From: Ruegeria halocynthiae
GTDB taxonomy: Bacteria > Pseudomonadota > Alphaproteobacteria > Rhodobacterales > Rhodobacteraceae
Direction: 5' to 3'
Length of the DNA stretch: 64,000 nucleotides
NCBI RefSeq assembly: GCF_900106805.1
Contig: NZ_FNNP01000003.1
Span: 1 to 64,000, forward strand
The translations under genes and the position numbers were made by a program. Below are positions 16,951 to 27,713 of the stretch, in pieces. Positions within the stretch are counted from its first letter, which is position 1, and every line of letters starts with the position of its first letter. The notes under the pieces are model-generated. The model saw only the letters and a list, made by a program, of their open reading frames with translations. It had not been told where the DNA came from and searched no databases.

Positions 16951-18828
16951 TCAGTTCTTGCTGTCCGGCACTCCAAGTGCTCGCAAATCACCCACCCACC
17001 GAGAGAGGTATTCTTTGTTCTCGAAAGGCGCTTTTTGCGCCTCCTGGATTGAGAAATCGGGATTGGCCTTCAGAAAATCATTCATGACGGCCTGTGCATC
17101 GCTGCGCAGCCCATTGCGCAACAGAACCGGCGCGTAGGTGCGTTTCAAGCCATCAGGTATCTTGGTCATTTTCTCGATCGACACCTTTGCTGCTTCATAC
17201 TCTTCAGCAAAATACTGTGCCCACCCCAAGTTCCATAAATACCAATCCTGATGATGGGGATTGAGACGGACCGCCAGCTTCATCCGCTCGACCGCTTCCG
17301 GCGCATTACCACCATAAACCAGCGGATCGATTGAATCTGCCAGCACCGATGCAGAATTCGGGTTCAGAGAAATCGCTTTGTCATATAGTGCCGCGGCCCG
17401 CTCCAGGTTGCCGCTTTGTGTTGTCGCATTGGCCAAGACCCAGTGACCTTTGAAATTGAAGGGCTCCAATTCAATGGCTTTCCGCGCCATTATGAAAGCG
17501 CGCTCCAATGATTCCTCGCGCGTCAGGGAATTTGTCCATCCCCAGCGGTATCCGTTTATCTGTGCCCATGCGTTTTCCACATATGCGCCGGCATAGTTCG
17601 GATCGAGCGCAATGGCCTTCGCGCTGAGTTCCTCGGCCCGGATATTGCCTTCCTTGGTAAAGTTAAACCACTCCTCTTGCGCGCGCTTGCGCAACTCATA
17701 GGCGCCCAGGCTTTCAGTCGGCTGATGCTTCAGGCGGCCATACTCGGCCAGGTCAATATTTGTCGATAGAAGCGATGCGACCGTCCGCGTGATCTCGTCC
17801 TGTACCGCGAAAATATCCTGCAGCTCCCTGTCGTAGCTGTCAGCCCAGATGTTCTGGCCTGTCGTTGCGTCGATAAGCTGGGACGTGACGCGCAAACGCT
17901 CACCAACGATTTGAACGCCCCCCTCAACAATATACCGTACACCAAGCTCCTGTGCGATCTGCCGTGCATCTGCCGGGGAGTCTTTGTACGAGAAACTCGA
18001 ATTTCGGGCGACGACGAAAAAATCTGCAAACCGAGACAAAGCTGTCAGGATACTCTCGCTCAGACCGTCGCTCAGGTAATCCTGGTTCGGATCGTTATTA
18101 AGATTGTCAAACGCCATGACGGCGATGGAGGGTTTGCCGGACACGAGCCCGGCCTGTTCATCTGCGTCATGAGATGGCGCTATGGACCACAGTTGCCACC
18201 AAGCGGCGAGCCCCAGAGCCATCGCAGCCGCGATGCCGGCTGCGATGAACAATCGATTTTTTGTTGGCATGTCCTCATGACGCGCGATGGCTGAGACAAT
18301 TGCCATGGCTTTGTCGTCCATGGGTATGCTGAACACATGAATGGGGTCGGATATGTTTTTGACCTCAAACATGCCCATATCTTCAAGATTGAGATCAAGC
18401 TTTGTCTTCACCTGCTCAACGACGCTTGCCGACATGTAGATGCCGTCGGGTTCAGCCAAGCTTTCGATGCGTGCAGCTACATTGACGCCATCGCCGTGAA
18501 TATCGTCCTGATCCATGACGATATCACCGACATTGAGACCGATCCGATACCGCACCTGCGCGTCCTGAGGTATGTCGGCATTGTCTGCACTGACATAGTG
18601 CTGCAAGTTCACGGCACATCGCACAGCCTCGACTGCGCTTGAAAAGTCTATAAGCAGACCATCTCCCATTAACTTGACGATGCGCCCGTTATGTGCGGCG
18701 ACAATAGGTTCAAAAAATCGTTCGCGATGGCTTTTGAGCGCAGCGAGTACACCCGTCTCGTCATTTCTAATAAGACGGCTGTAGCCAACTACATCTGCGG
18801 CAAGTATTGCGGTGAGACGTCTTTCCAA
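16951..18828 (-). CDS. Class III adenylate/guanylate cyclase with TolB-like and TPR domains
   Basis: A 625-residue signalling protein. The N-terminal class III cyclase domain (about 1-165) keeps both metal-binding Asp motifs, AADVVGYSRL and MGDGLLIDF. A single transmembrane helix follows (about 192-214), then a TolB-like beta-propeller N-terminal-type domain (GKPSIAVMAFDNL onward, about 230-360) and TPR repeats to the end. This places the catalytic domain in the cytoplasm and the sensor/TPR part in the periplasm; the likely product is cAMP. The start is TTG at 18828, chosen because GGAGG lies 8-12 bases upstream. Confidence 0.85.
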   Translation of the reverse strand: MERRLTAILAADVVGYSRLIRNDETGVLAALKSHRERFFEPIVAAHNGRIVKLMGDGLLIDFSSAVEAVRCAVNLQHYVSADNADIPQDAQVRYRIGLNVGDIVMDQDDIHGDGVNVAARIESLAEPDGIYMSASVVEQVKTKLDLNLEDMGMFEVKNISDPIHVFSIPMDDKAMAIVSAIARHEDMPTKNRLFIAAGIAAAMALGLAAWWQLWSIAPSHDADEQAGLVSGKPSIAVMAFDNLNNDPNQDYLSDGLSESILTALSRFADFFVVARNSSFSYKDSPADARQIAQELGVRYIVEGGVQIVGERLRVTSQLIDATTGQNIWADSYDRELQDIFAVQDEITRTVASLLSTNIDLAEYGRLKHQPTESLGAYELRKRAQEEWFNFTKEGNIRAEELSAKAIALDPNYAGAYVENAWAQINGYRWGWTNSLTREESLERAFIMARKAIELEPFNFKGHWVLANATTQSGNLERAAALYDKAISLNPNSASVLADSIDPLVYGGNAPEAVERMKLAVRLNPHHQDWYLWNLGWAQYFAEEYEAAKVSIEKMTKIPDGLKRTYAPVLLRNGLRSDAQAVMNDFLKANPDFSIQEAQKAPFENKEYLSRWVGDLRALGVPDSKN

Positions 18829-19090
18829 TCACCCACCTCCCGGATTTGGCACCACGCTAAACGGAATTACGCGTCGGAACCAGCCGCATTGACCCGGCCT
18901 GTAAATCCCATGGTACGCGCTTGAAAATATTCTTGAATACTTGCCCACCGCCTATTGTCTTATTCAGACGACACAAACGGCACAGAGGCATTCATCAATG
19001 CTTGATCGCGCGTGATTTGTTTGTGCCTATCGCGTCTCCCTACCAAGTTGACAAGGTGGGGCATTTGGCTGATACAGCCGAAAGAAGACC

Positions 19091-19168
19091 GGGCCGTTAG
19101 CTCAGCTGGATTAGAGCAGGGAACTTCTAATTCTCAGGTCGGGGGTTCGAGTCCTCCACGGCTCGCCA
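19091..19168 (+). tRNA. tRNA-Arg (anticodon TCT)
   Basis: Acceptor GGGCCGT (19091-19097) pairs with ACGGCTC (19158-19164, one G-U), discriminator G, encoded CCA (19166-19168). The D arm is TAGCTCAGCTGGATTAGAGC; anticodon stem GGGAA/TTCTC encloses CTTCTAA, anticodon TCT for AGA/AGG; the T arm contains GGTTCGAGTCC. Confidence 0.94.
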
Positions 19169-19249
19169 CTACTATTTCAATACACATCAGTGACATTCTG
19201 GGCGCTTGGTCTGAGAAATCTCAGGGCTTTTGGGGTTCACTTATGCACT

Positions 19250-19717
19250 TCAGCGAAGTTCCAAACGCATAAAGGCGCTGTTTGGGTCGGCATCGTAGCC
19301 GTAGATCGGGCCGCAATAGAAATATCCCAGCGCTTCGTAGAGCTTGCGTGCAGCGACATATTCCGGAAGATGCGTGGCGCCGGTTTCCAGCACCAGTGCT
19401 GCAACGCCCTCGGCCCGGGCCAGTTCGGCCAGATGGTTCATGATCACCCGCGCCAAACCGCGACCGCGCGCCGCAGTCAGGATATGAACCGATTTGACCT
19501 CGGCCGTACCATCAGGCAAGGATTTGAGCGCACCACACCCAAGTGGTTCATCCGCCTCATAAAGCGCCCAGAAACGAATTCCGGGCCCGGCCAGCCCTTG
19601 GGCATCCATCGTGTGGTTGCTTTCGGGTGGCCCTGCAGTTTCGCTATGGGCGAAATGCGCATCGACGAGCGGGCGCAATGCGTACGATGTCGGATCGACT
19701 TCGCGGATTTCGATCAT
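19250..19717 (-). CDS. GNAT family N-acetyltransferase
   Basis: A 155-residue GCN5-related acetyltransferase. The acetyl-CoA pyrophosphate loop appears as RGRGLARVIMNHL (a Q/RxxGxG/A motif, about 84-96), preceded by the beta-4 strand VKSVHILTAAR, and followed by LVLETGATHLPEYVAARKLYEALGY, typical of this subgroup. The substrate is not predictable. Its ATG begins one base after the stop of the NDUFS4-like gene, so the two form a transcriptional unit. Confidence 0.88.
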   Translation of the reverse strand: MIEIREVDPTSYALRPLVDAHFAHSETAGPPESNHTMDAQGLAGPGIRFWALYEADEPLGCGALKSLPDGTAEVKSVHILTAARGRGLARVIMNHLAELARAEGVAALVLETGATHLPEYVAARKLYEALGYFYCGPIYGYDADPNSAFMRLELR

Positions 19718-20029
19718 TCAATGCGTCCAGGGAGCACGCCGGTCGGTGGCGAAGTTCTCGCCATAACCCCGTGTGCGCAAATTCGGCTTGCGCTTGTGCG
19801 GCTCAATCACCTGTGCGTCGATGCCGTTGTCCTTGGCATAGTCCAGCGCCTCTTCTTTGGTGTCGAACTTTAGCCGCACCTGAGTCTGAGTGTCTTTAGA
19901 TGAGGTCCAGCCCATCAACGGATCAACCTCGCGCGCCGAGACGGGGGCGTATTCCAGAACCCATTTGCGGGTTTTGGCCATCCCCGAGGTCATCGCGTTT
20001 CGCGAAGGCTGGTAAATCCGTGCGCGCAT
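19718..20029 (-). CDS. NDUFS4-like ETC complex I subunit
   Basis: A 103-residue protein with the 'ETC complex I subunit conserved region', the bacterial homologue of the mitochondrial 18-kDa/AQDQ (NDUFS4) subunit found as an accessory subunit in alphaproteobacterial complex I. Characteristic stretches are [39 protein letters not shown] (with the WTSS..T motif), [12 protein letters not shown] and the C-terminal [23 protein letters not shown] precedes the ATG. It is not next to the nuo operon, as is common. Confidence 0.92.
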   Translation of the reverse strand: MRARIYQPSRNAMTSGMAKTRKWVLEYAPVSAREVDPLMGWTSSKDTQTQVRLKFDTKEEALDYAKDNGIDAQVIEPHKRKPNLRTRGYGENFATDRRAPWTH

Positions 20030-20185
20030 GTCGCCTCTCCGTACTCACTTGGCTAGGCCTGTTTATGCGTCAGAGCGCGGCCCGGGACAAGATAACAATT
20101 GTCGCGGATGATATCGGCACACTGATGACAGAAATTGTCATTAGTCTAAGTTATTCAAGCGCAGTCATTTCGAAAGGGCTGCAAG

Positions 20186-20656
20186 ATGCTCCACCAGGAA
20201 CGCCATCTCGAACTCGAAGCCCGCCCCGAGGATATCTGGGCGATACTCAGCCGCTTTATGCATATCGATGACTTCGCTCCGCAGGTGGTATCTGTTGATG
20301 CACTTACGGTGGGCACGGATGGGATCGGGTCAAAACGGCGCTGCCATTTTGCCAACGGCACCTCGCTGGTCGAAGAGGTGACGGACTGGCAGGTGAATCG
20401 GGGCTATACCGTGCGGCTGTCGCATATGGCGATGCCTTTGCACGAAGCGCAGGCCGCAATCGCGATCACTCCGTTGTCCACCTCACGCAGCCGGGTCACC
20501 TGGAGCATGGATTTTGGTATGAAATACGGGCCCATTGGCTGGTTGATGGGGCAGACCCTGCTGAAAGTGATGATAGGCCGGGTGCTGGCCGACAACCTAT
20601 CGGCACTGGCAGCCAAAGTGCGACCTGACCCTGATGCGCAGACTCAGACCGCGTAA
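20186..20656 (+). CDS. SRPBCC family protein
   Basis: A 156-residue polyketide-cyclase/START-like (SRPBCC) protein: [20 protein letters not shown] is the typical first strand and helix, followed by the beta-grasp sheet with [10 protein letters not shown] and [10 protein letters not shown] and the long C-terminal helix. Such proteins bind hydrophobic ligands; no ligand is predictable. Its TAA abuts the upstream in-frame codons of uvrB. Confidence 0.75.
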   Translation: MLHQERHLELEARPEDIWAILSRFMHIDDFAPQVVSVDALTVGTDGIGSKRRCHFANGTSLVEEVTDWQVNRGYTVRLSHMAMPLHEAQAAIAITPLSTSRSRVTWSMDFGMKYGPIGWLMGQTLLKVMIGRVLADNLSALAAKVRPDPDAQTQTA

Positions 20657-20733
20657 TGGGAATTGAATCAGGATCAGCCCTTGCAGATGGACAAAATAAG
20701 AACAAATGTAGGGGCCAGACCCGGAGCCTGCTT

Positions 20734-22916
<2,183 letters not shown>

Positions 22917-22920
<4 letters not shown>

Positions 22921-23537
22921 AGACAAAGAGTGTAGCGCAAAAACTATGGAACAAGACCCTTAGACCAACACTTTATGTCACGACACAGCTTCTATTTTTC
23001 GGAGGTTACTCCGCCTACTTTTTGAGGGCCAACGAGCCTGAAAAATTTGCCAAGTTTGGTGCCGTGATTATTGCATGGGCTGTTCTGAATATAGCATTTC
23101 AAAGAAATCGCTATTCAACTGCGTTGGAAAGTTGGGAACGGTCCTGGGCCGAATGGCAGTATAATCATACGGCCAAAGCAATGGAGTTTAGAGATAGAGC
23201 CATTACCAACACTTTTAACGTCCATGCATCACAGATTGCCCAGATCAACCATAAAATGGGCTACGAGAACCCATTCGTAGAAAACACACCGGAAGCAATT
23301 AGAGAGTTTGCTGAAAGCGTTCAAATTGACCAAGAAACGGCTGATAGCTTTCGTCAGGAACAAGAAAATTTCAATGAACAATTTCTTGAATTCCAAAACC
23401 GCTATAAGTATTCGACACGGTTTCAGGGAGACTGGAGCAGTCTAATGTGGCGCTTGGAGCTTTTGCTAGTCGCCGTTGGAACAATTCAAACAGCGTACGG
23501 TGCCGACTTCGTAATTTGGTTTCATAACACGTTTTAG
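22917..23537 (+). CDS. Hypothetical AT-rich membrane protein
   Basis: A 206-residue protein with an N-terminal hydrophobic pair of segments (about 19-37 and 47-61) and a probable C-terminal one (about 180-203), around a hydrophilic helical domain. It starts at a GTG that overlaps the uvrB stop, so it is translationally coupled to uvrB, yet its base composition is clearly more AT-rich than uvrB and no known family was recognised. It is followed at once by a pair of inverted REP elements. These features suggest a horizontally acquired orphan. Confidence 0.6.
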
Positions 23538-23552
23538 CAGGTATAGGTAAGC

Positions 23553-23622
23553 GTAGGATGGGTTTCCAACCCATCGCTCCGTTGGCCACCTAAACGCATG
23601 ATGGGGTAAAACCCCATCCTAC
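23553..23622. repeat. REP pair (REPIN) in inverted orientation
   Basis: GTAGGATGGGtttccAACCCATC (23553-23575) and its inverted counterpart GATGGGGtaaaaCCCCATCCTAC (23600-23622) form a two-copy inverted REP unit around a 24-base spacer. The same sequence flanks and interrupts the RAYT transposase gene near 47.2-47.6 kb, so this is probably a non-autonomous element mobilised in trans by that RAYT. Confidence 0.8.
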
Positions 23623-23631
23623 ACCGCGTCA

Positions 23632-23656
23632 ATAAAAGGGCGGGAAAATCCCGCCC
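23632..23656 (-). terminator. Rho-independent terminator
   Basis: GGGCGGGA (23638-23645) pairs with TCCCGCCC (23649-23656); on the minus strand the stem is followed by TTTTATT. It lies 7 bases past the stop of the minus-strand monooxygenase-like gene (23663). Confidence 0.8.
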
Positions 23657-23662
23657 CGTGGC

Positions 23663-23953
23663 TTACCCCTTATCCCAATGTGCAACCACGTCGTATCCAA
23701 CCGGCGTCGGCGGGCTTTCCATGAACTCGGCGAAATGACCCCACAGCTCGGCCACTTTGGGCGCGTTCGCGTTCGAGGTTGCTTCGCTTTCGACCACCGA
23801 GATCACATAGCCCGAGCCGTCCTCATTCATCACGTTGGTAAAGCTGTGTATGCCGGGCATGCCCATGATTTCGGGTTTCAATGCGTTCATTTTCGCCGTC
23901 GCCGCCTCACGCGAACCGGGCTTCATCTTGAATTGGGTAATTCGTGCAAACAT
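23663..23953 (-). CDS. Antibiotic biosynthesis monooxygenase-like protein
   Basis: A 96-residue dimeric ferredoxin-like (ABM/Dabb-type) protein: MFARITQFKMKPGSREAATA is the first strand and helix, and IHSFTNVMNEDGSGYVISVVES gives the next two strands, with a C-terminal helix (VAELWGHFAEFM). Function unknown. The start is ATG 23953; the open frame extends upstream but without homology. It has its own terminator. Confidence 0.7.
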   Translation of the reverse strand: MFARITQFKMKPGSREAATAKMNALKPEIMGMPGIHSFTNVMNEDGSGYVISVVESEATSNANAPKVAELWGHFAEFMESPPTPVGYDVVAHWDKG

Positions 23954-24146
23954 CACTTTCCTCCCTCGTCTGGCAAAATTGCCAAAGGCGAAACCGGAAC
24001 GGCCTCGCCGCGCGCAAGCTAGCACGGCGGCCTTAAATCTCGCATTGATACTTGAAAATTCAGGGTATTTTCAACCTGACGCCTCACCCACGCTCGGCAT
24101 CTGACACTTCAAGGTTGCAGCCCAGCGCGCACTGCTTCACGTTTGA

Positions 24147-24163
24147 AATCACAGATTGTGATT
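24147..24163 (+). promoter_or_regulatory. Palindrome upstream of the ORF6N gene
   Basis: AATCACA (24147-24153) GAT TGTGATT (24157-24163) is a perfect 7-bp inverted repeat 13 bases upstream of the ORF6N start, the position expected of an autoregulatory operator. A near copy with a longer shared flank is inside the gene at 24382-24398. Confidence 0.45.
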
Positions 24164-24176
24164 CCAAACGGCTGCC

Positions 24177-24884
24177 ATGACGAACCCGAAGAACTTGCCC
24201 AGCACCCAAGAAGTACAAAGTGCCATCCACAGGATACGCGGCACCCGCGTCGTGCTGGCCGAGGATCTGGCGCAGTTCTATGGGAAATCCGTCAGCGCCT
24301 TCAATCAGGCGGTGTCGCGCAACACCGACCTGTTCGAAGGCTACCGCTTTCAACTGACCGATGCCGAGGTCACCGATTTGCAATCACAGAATGTGATCTC
24401 AAAACCCAAGGGTCGCGGTGGGCGGCGGATCAATCCGTGGGTCTATACGGATTACGGCGTGGCCATCGCCTCGACCCTGTTCAAGGACCCGCGCGCAATC
24501 AAGATTACAAGGATGATCACCGAAGCCTTCGTCGACGGAGCGAATGCTCTGGCAGAGACCCCGCGCAGCGTGCCTGAAATCCTGCCGCCCAAAGACGTCC
24601 CTGCTCCGCTGCTGCCCAATGGTGATCAGCTGCGCGATCTGGCCGAAAACATCCTCGATTCCGGGCAGCAGAGTCTGATCGACTACATTGCCAGCCCCAC
24701 CACCAAGCGCCAGCAGGCAGTGGCGGTGATCATGAGAACTCTGGCGGAAACCGCCGGGCAAGAGGTTCGCACGCAACAGGAACGCCTGCGCCTGTGCATC
24801 GCAGAACGTCTGGCCACAGGGGATTACGCCGATGATGATGACCGTAAACAGCTTCTTGAATTGCTGCACGCGATGAAGGGTTAG
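24177..24884 (+). CDS. ORF6N domain protein
   Basis: A 235-residue protein with an N-terminal ORF6N domain (about 12-120), a putative DNA-binding domain typical of phage antirepressors and some bacterial regulators. Diagnostic stretches are IRGTRVVLAEDLAQFYG, FNQAVSRN, YRFQLTDAEV, and LQSQNVISKP, the counterpart of the LRSQ..TS signature; then GGRRINPWVYTDYGVAIAS. The C-terminal 115 residues are helical and unassigned. A perfect palindrome at 24147-24163 lies 13 bases upstream of the start and is echoed within the gene; the start has no obvious ribosome binding site. Probably a prophage or mobile relic. Confidence 0.8.
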   Translation: MTNPKNLPSTQEVQSAIHRIRGTRVVLAEDLAQFYGKSVSAFNQAVSRNTDLFEGYRFQLTDAEVTDLQSQNVISKPKGRGGRRINPWVYTDYGVAIASTLFKDPRAIKITRMITEAFVDGANALAETPRSVPEILPPKDVPAPLLPNGDQLRDLAENILDSGQQSLIDYIASPTTKRQQAVAVIMRTLAETAGQEVRTQQERLRLCIAERLATGDYADDDDRKQLLELLHAMKG

Positions 24885-25234
24885 ACGCCCAATTCGGCCC
24901 GTTTCTTCTTGGTCAGTTTGGCCACAACCATCTCATAAGACGTCACGATATGCTCGCACAACGAGGCGTCGGACATGCCGCGTTCCCCATATACCTGCAA
25001 CCATTTCATCCCGCGTGAGGCCAGATAGGGCGCTGGGCGGATACCGGGTTCGTTACCTAAAACCTCAAAGGCCAGATCGGTGGCCTTGAAAGTGAATGCG
25101 GCCTTCCCATCGTTCCAGCCACAGATAGCAAACACTTTGCCACCCACTTTCCAGACATCCGCATTGCCCCATTGCACCACATGGGTGGTGGCTTTGAGGC
25201 CGTCACAAATGGTATTGAATTCGTCACGTGTCAT
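24881..25234 (-). CDS. MmcQ/YjbR family DNA-binding protein
   Basis: A 117-residue MmcQ/YjbR (double-wing/CyaY-like fold) protein: MTRDEFNTICDGLKAT start, WGNADVWKVGGKVFAICGW, then FKATDLAFEVL and RPAPYLASRGMKWLQVY, and a C-terminal helix KLTKKKRAEL. The molecular role is unknown in the family. ATG 25234 is chosen since the family begins with M(T/S)R-type residues; the frame extends twelve codons upstream. The stop overlaps the convergent ORF6N gene by four bases. Confidence 0.85.
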   Translation of the reverse strand: MTRDEFNTICDGLKATTHVVQWGNADVWKVGGKVFAICGWNDGKAAFTFKATDLAFEVLGNEPGIRPAPYLASRGMKWLQVYGERGMSDASLCEHIVTSYEMVVAKLTKKKRAELGV

Positions 25235-25543
25235 GTCCTGAACAGTGACGCTCGCGGTGGAGGATCGCAATGATCTTCTTTATCCGCCATTAATCTTAAC
25301 GCCCCAAACAGGTCGCCATGCACAACAGTTACATCTCTCTTTACCCCGAAGTCTGGCTCAGCGACCTTTTCGCCACAAAGGCCGTCCAACAAGGCTGCAT
25401 GATGCGGCGCAAAGCGCGGGCCATATTGTCATCATCTGCAATCGCGCCCCGCTGCGTAGGCTGACCTGTGCCACGCATCGCTATCTTGAATAGAAAGCGG
25501 CCCCAGATCTTTGCAAGATTTCGATCCCCCGGGTCGACACGAT

Positions 25544-26023
25544 TCACGGCTTTAGAAATTTAGCCGTCCCAACCGTTCGCTCTTTGGGTGCTTCGACTGA
25601 CTGGGGTGCGCTTCGAGCACCCCCTGGCATCGCTACGTTGCGTGGCTTTTGCAGACCGGGTGAGCCACAGGCAACACCATCACCGTCCGGGTCGTTGCGC
25701 TTGTGATAGCCGGGTCGTCCTTCAAAAAACGGACCCTGGACAATCCGTTGCACCGTATCGCACCCGGCCAGCGCCACCAGATGGATCACAGCCTCATGGC
25801 GCTCGAAATCGGAAATACGCAGGTAGACACCGATGGCGATCATCCCTGTTGTCAATGGCAGGGCCAGCACCATCAACAGAATACGCAAAGGCGACAGGGC
25901 TTGCCTGCGCAGCGCATCAGCCCGCCGCTGCCGCCTTGTCAGGCGCGGGCTCAAGTCGGTCTCATCCGTCGATTTCCCGGTCCTCATACCAAAGGTAATA
26001 AACCCTTTATGTGGCAAAGCCAT
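25544..26023 (-). CDS. Membrane-anchored protein with excalibur calcium-binding motif
   Basis: About 159 residues with a charged N-terminus, one transmembrane segment (ILLMVLALPLTTGMIAIGVY) and a C-terminal excalibur motif FEGRPGYHKRNDPDGDGVAC, a Ca2+-binding loop (DPDGDGVACG). The Cys in AGCDTVQRIV and in GVACG are the usual pair of this motif. The start is undecided among ATG 26023, ATG 25987 and GTG 26029; none has a strong ribosome binding site. Function unknown; probably extracytoplasmic. Confidence 0.75.
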   Translation of the reverse strand: MALPHKGFITFGMRTGKSTDETDLSPRLTRRQRRADALRRQALSPLRILLMVLALPLTTGMIAIGVYLRISDFERHEAVIHLVALAGCDTVQRIVQGPFFEGRPGYHKRNDPDGDGVACGSPGLQKPRNVAMPGGARSAPQSVEAPKERTVGTAKFLKP

Positions 26024-26056
26024 GGCCACAGACGGGAGGGCGCTGAAAATTTGTGT

Positions 26057-26464
26057 TCAGCGCACCACATGCACGGCGCATTTGGCATGGCGCACCACAT
26101 GCGTCGCGGTTGATCCTAACAGCAGGTCCTGCATACCCGGGCGGTGCGATGCCATGATGATCAGGTCGGGCTTGTTCACTTCTGCCCAATCCAGAATGGT
26201 GCGCCCGGAATGACCTTCGATCACCAACCCTTTTGCATTCGGGACACGCACAGCCATAGCATCAAGCTCGGACTGGATGGCCTTGCGCGCTTCTGACAGA
26301 TACTCGGCCGGCATGTAGGATATCGCATAATCCGGAATATGTTCGACCACATGCAGCAACGTAACCTCTGCCTCAGGCGTGGCCAGCAATTGCGCCAGCT
26401 TCAATGAGGCCGAACTATCCCGTTCGGCATCAAAGGAAATGGGAACAAGAATGTTGTGATACAT
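26057..26464 (-). CDS. Universal stress protein UspA family
   Basis: A 135-residue single-domain Usp. The ATP-binding motif G-2x-G-9x-G(S/T) appears as the C-terminal ASHRPGMQDLLLGSTATHVV (Gly, Gly, Ser spacing conserved), so it is the nucleotide-binding class; the first strand is YHNILVPISFD. A sequence resembling an FNR/CRP box (26520-26533) lies about 60 bases upstream of its start, which would fit low-oxygen induction, a common feature of uspA genes in this family. Confidence 0.9.
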   Translation of the reverse strand: MYHNILVPISFDAERDSSASLKLAQLLATPEAEVTLLHVVEHIPDYAISYMPAEYLSEARKAIQSELDAMAVRVPNAKGLVIEGHSGRTILDWAEVNKPDLIIMASHRPGMQDLLLGSTATHVVRHAKCAVHVVR

Positions 26465-26519
26465 GGCTCGTGCCTCCGTGATTGCGCAACTATCCTGCTC
26501 TGCGACCGGGAGCTGTGCA

Positions 26520-26533
26520 TTGACTCAGATCAG
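26520..26533 (-). promoter_or_regulatory. FNR-type box upstream of uspA
   Basis: TTGACTCAGATCAG matches the FNR/Dnr consensus TTGAY-N4-RTCAA except at its last base. Its centre is about 63 bases from the uspA start codon (26464), which would place it near -41 of a typical transcript. It overlaps the 3' end of the gene to its left, so chance cannot be excluded. Confidence 0.4.
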
Positions 26534-26856
26534 GTATCACCGAATGTCTCGGCAACATCGTACATCACCGGCTCAAAGCTTTTGCACAATTCGTTCACCC
26601 GGCGATTACGCTCACGCATTTCCGGCGTGCGCAACATTGCCAGAAAGTCCTCGCGCCGCTCCCATTGCGAATAGTTGGCAATTCGGGTCTGGGCATCATT
26701 CACATGCAATCCGGCCGAGATGAAACCCGGCTGCTTCGAGATGAAAGCGGCATAGGCATCTGTCAGTGCCTCAAGAAGATCCTGGCAGGTTCCCGGGGTC
26801 ATCTCGAAGGTGGTGATGACAGTCTGGTAGCTGTTGTTTTTGGAAATCTGCGGCAT
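26530..26856 (-). CDS. Antibiotic biosynthesis monooxygenase (ABM) family protein
   Basis: A 108-residue single-domain ABM protein: YQTVITTFEMTPGTCQDLLEAL, then PGFISAGLHVNDAQTRIANYSQW (the strands of the ferredoxin-like fold with the typical QW) and RREDFLAML. Family members act on quinones, haem or phenolics without cofactors; no substrate is predictable. ATG 26856 is set by AGGAGA six bases upstream. Upstream of uspA on the same strand. Confidence 0.82.
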   Translation of the reverse strand: MPQISKNNSYQTVITTFEMTPGTCQDLLEALTDAYAAFISKQPGFISAGLHVNDAQTRIANYSQWERREDFLAMLRTPEMRERNRRVNELCKSFEPVMYDVAETFGDT

Positions 26857-26988
26857 ATGGCTTCTCCTATGTAGCTGCTCCAAGCCTAGCACAGCTTTTG
26901 GAAACACCATCAATTTCCTGCACATAGGCGCGGCTTCGGATCAAAAAACTTTCTCAAACATGAACAAGATACTAACCATCCGTTAACC

Positions 26989-27672
26989 ATGTCTGCCGAT
27001 GCTGCACGTATGGCTCGTCAGGTCCTCATATTTGTATTGGTTTTTACACTCGGCACTCCGGCATGGCCCGGCGCCTGGTTGCGTGAGAAAGACTCAAGCT
27101 TCACCGCGATCTCAGTAACCGTGTTCAAAGAAGAAGATGTCTACAAATACAAATCTTCACTTTATGCCGAATGGGGTCTGAGACCAAAACTCACCATCGG
27201 GCTGGATGCCGAAGAACATCAGGATCTATATGGCCATGCGCTAATCTTTGCCCGGGTGCCGGTCACTGATTTCGGGTCGGCAGGACGGCTGGCGGCCGAG
27301 TTCGGCATTGGCGCGCATCATCGCCAATACAGCACTTGGGCGATGTACAAGGCGACATTATCGTATGGCAAAGGCATTCAAACCGGATTGGGCGCGGGGT
27401 GGCTCGCCGTTGATACCGCAATCGAGCATCGCTCGCACGAGGCAACGATCCACAAGCTGGATTTCACGGCAGGCCTGTCTTCGGGTCGGCGGCTGGACCC
27501 GCTGCTGCAAATCGAAACCTCATATGTTCCCGATCGCCCCTGGTACTGGAGCGCCCGCCCCTCGGTGATGTATCGCCCCAAGACTGGCAATCTCACCTGG
27601 ATTCTGGGCGCCGAACGCAATTCGGCTCGTGACGAAATCGGGTTCAAATTTGCCTTGTGGCGCAGCTATTGA
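26989..27672 (+). CDS. Hypothetical exported beta-rich protein
   Basis: A 227-residue protein with an N-terminal hydrophobic signal (residues about 9-28) and an alternating hydrophobic pattern through the rest, with a terminal FALWRSY; the strands (FTAISVTVFK, KLTIGLDAE, ALIFARVPV, FKFALWRSY) look like an outer-membrane beta-barrel with a final aromatic residue. This is an inference from pattern only; no family was recognised. It is convergent with the large beta-helix gene. Confidence 0.6.
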   Translation: MSADAARMARQVLIFVLVFTLGTPAWPGAWLREKDSSFTAISVTVFKEEDVYKYKSSLYAEWGLRPKLTIGLDAEEHQDLYGHALIFARVPVTDFGSAGRLAAEFGIGAHHRQYSTWAMYKATLSYGKGIQTGLGAGWLAVDTAIEHRSHEATIHKLDFTAGLSSGRRLDPLLQIETSYVPDRPWYWSARPSVMYRPKTGNLTWILGAERNSARDEIGFKFALWRSY

Positions 27673-27713
27673 AGTCGGGCCGCCCAAATTGGACGACCCG
27701 TCCATTGATCCGA

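Noticed and set aside
19012..19272. Open frame over tRNA-Arg
   Set aside because: It runs through the tRNA and into the GNAT 3' region; no coding support.
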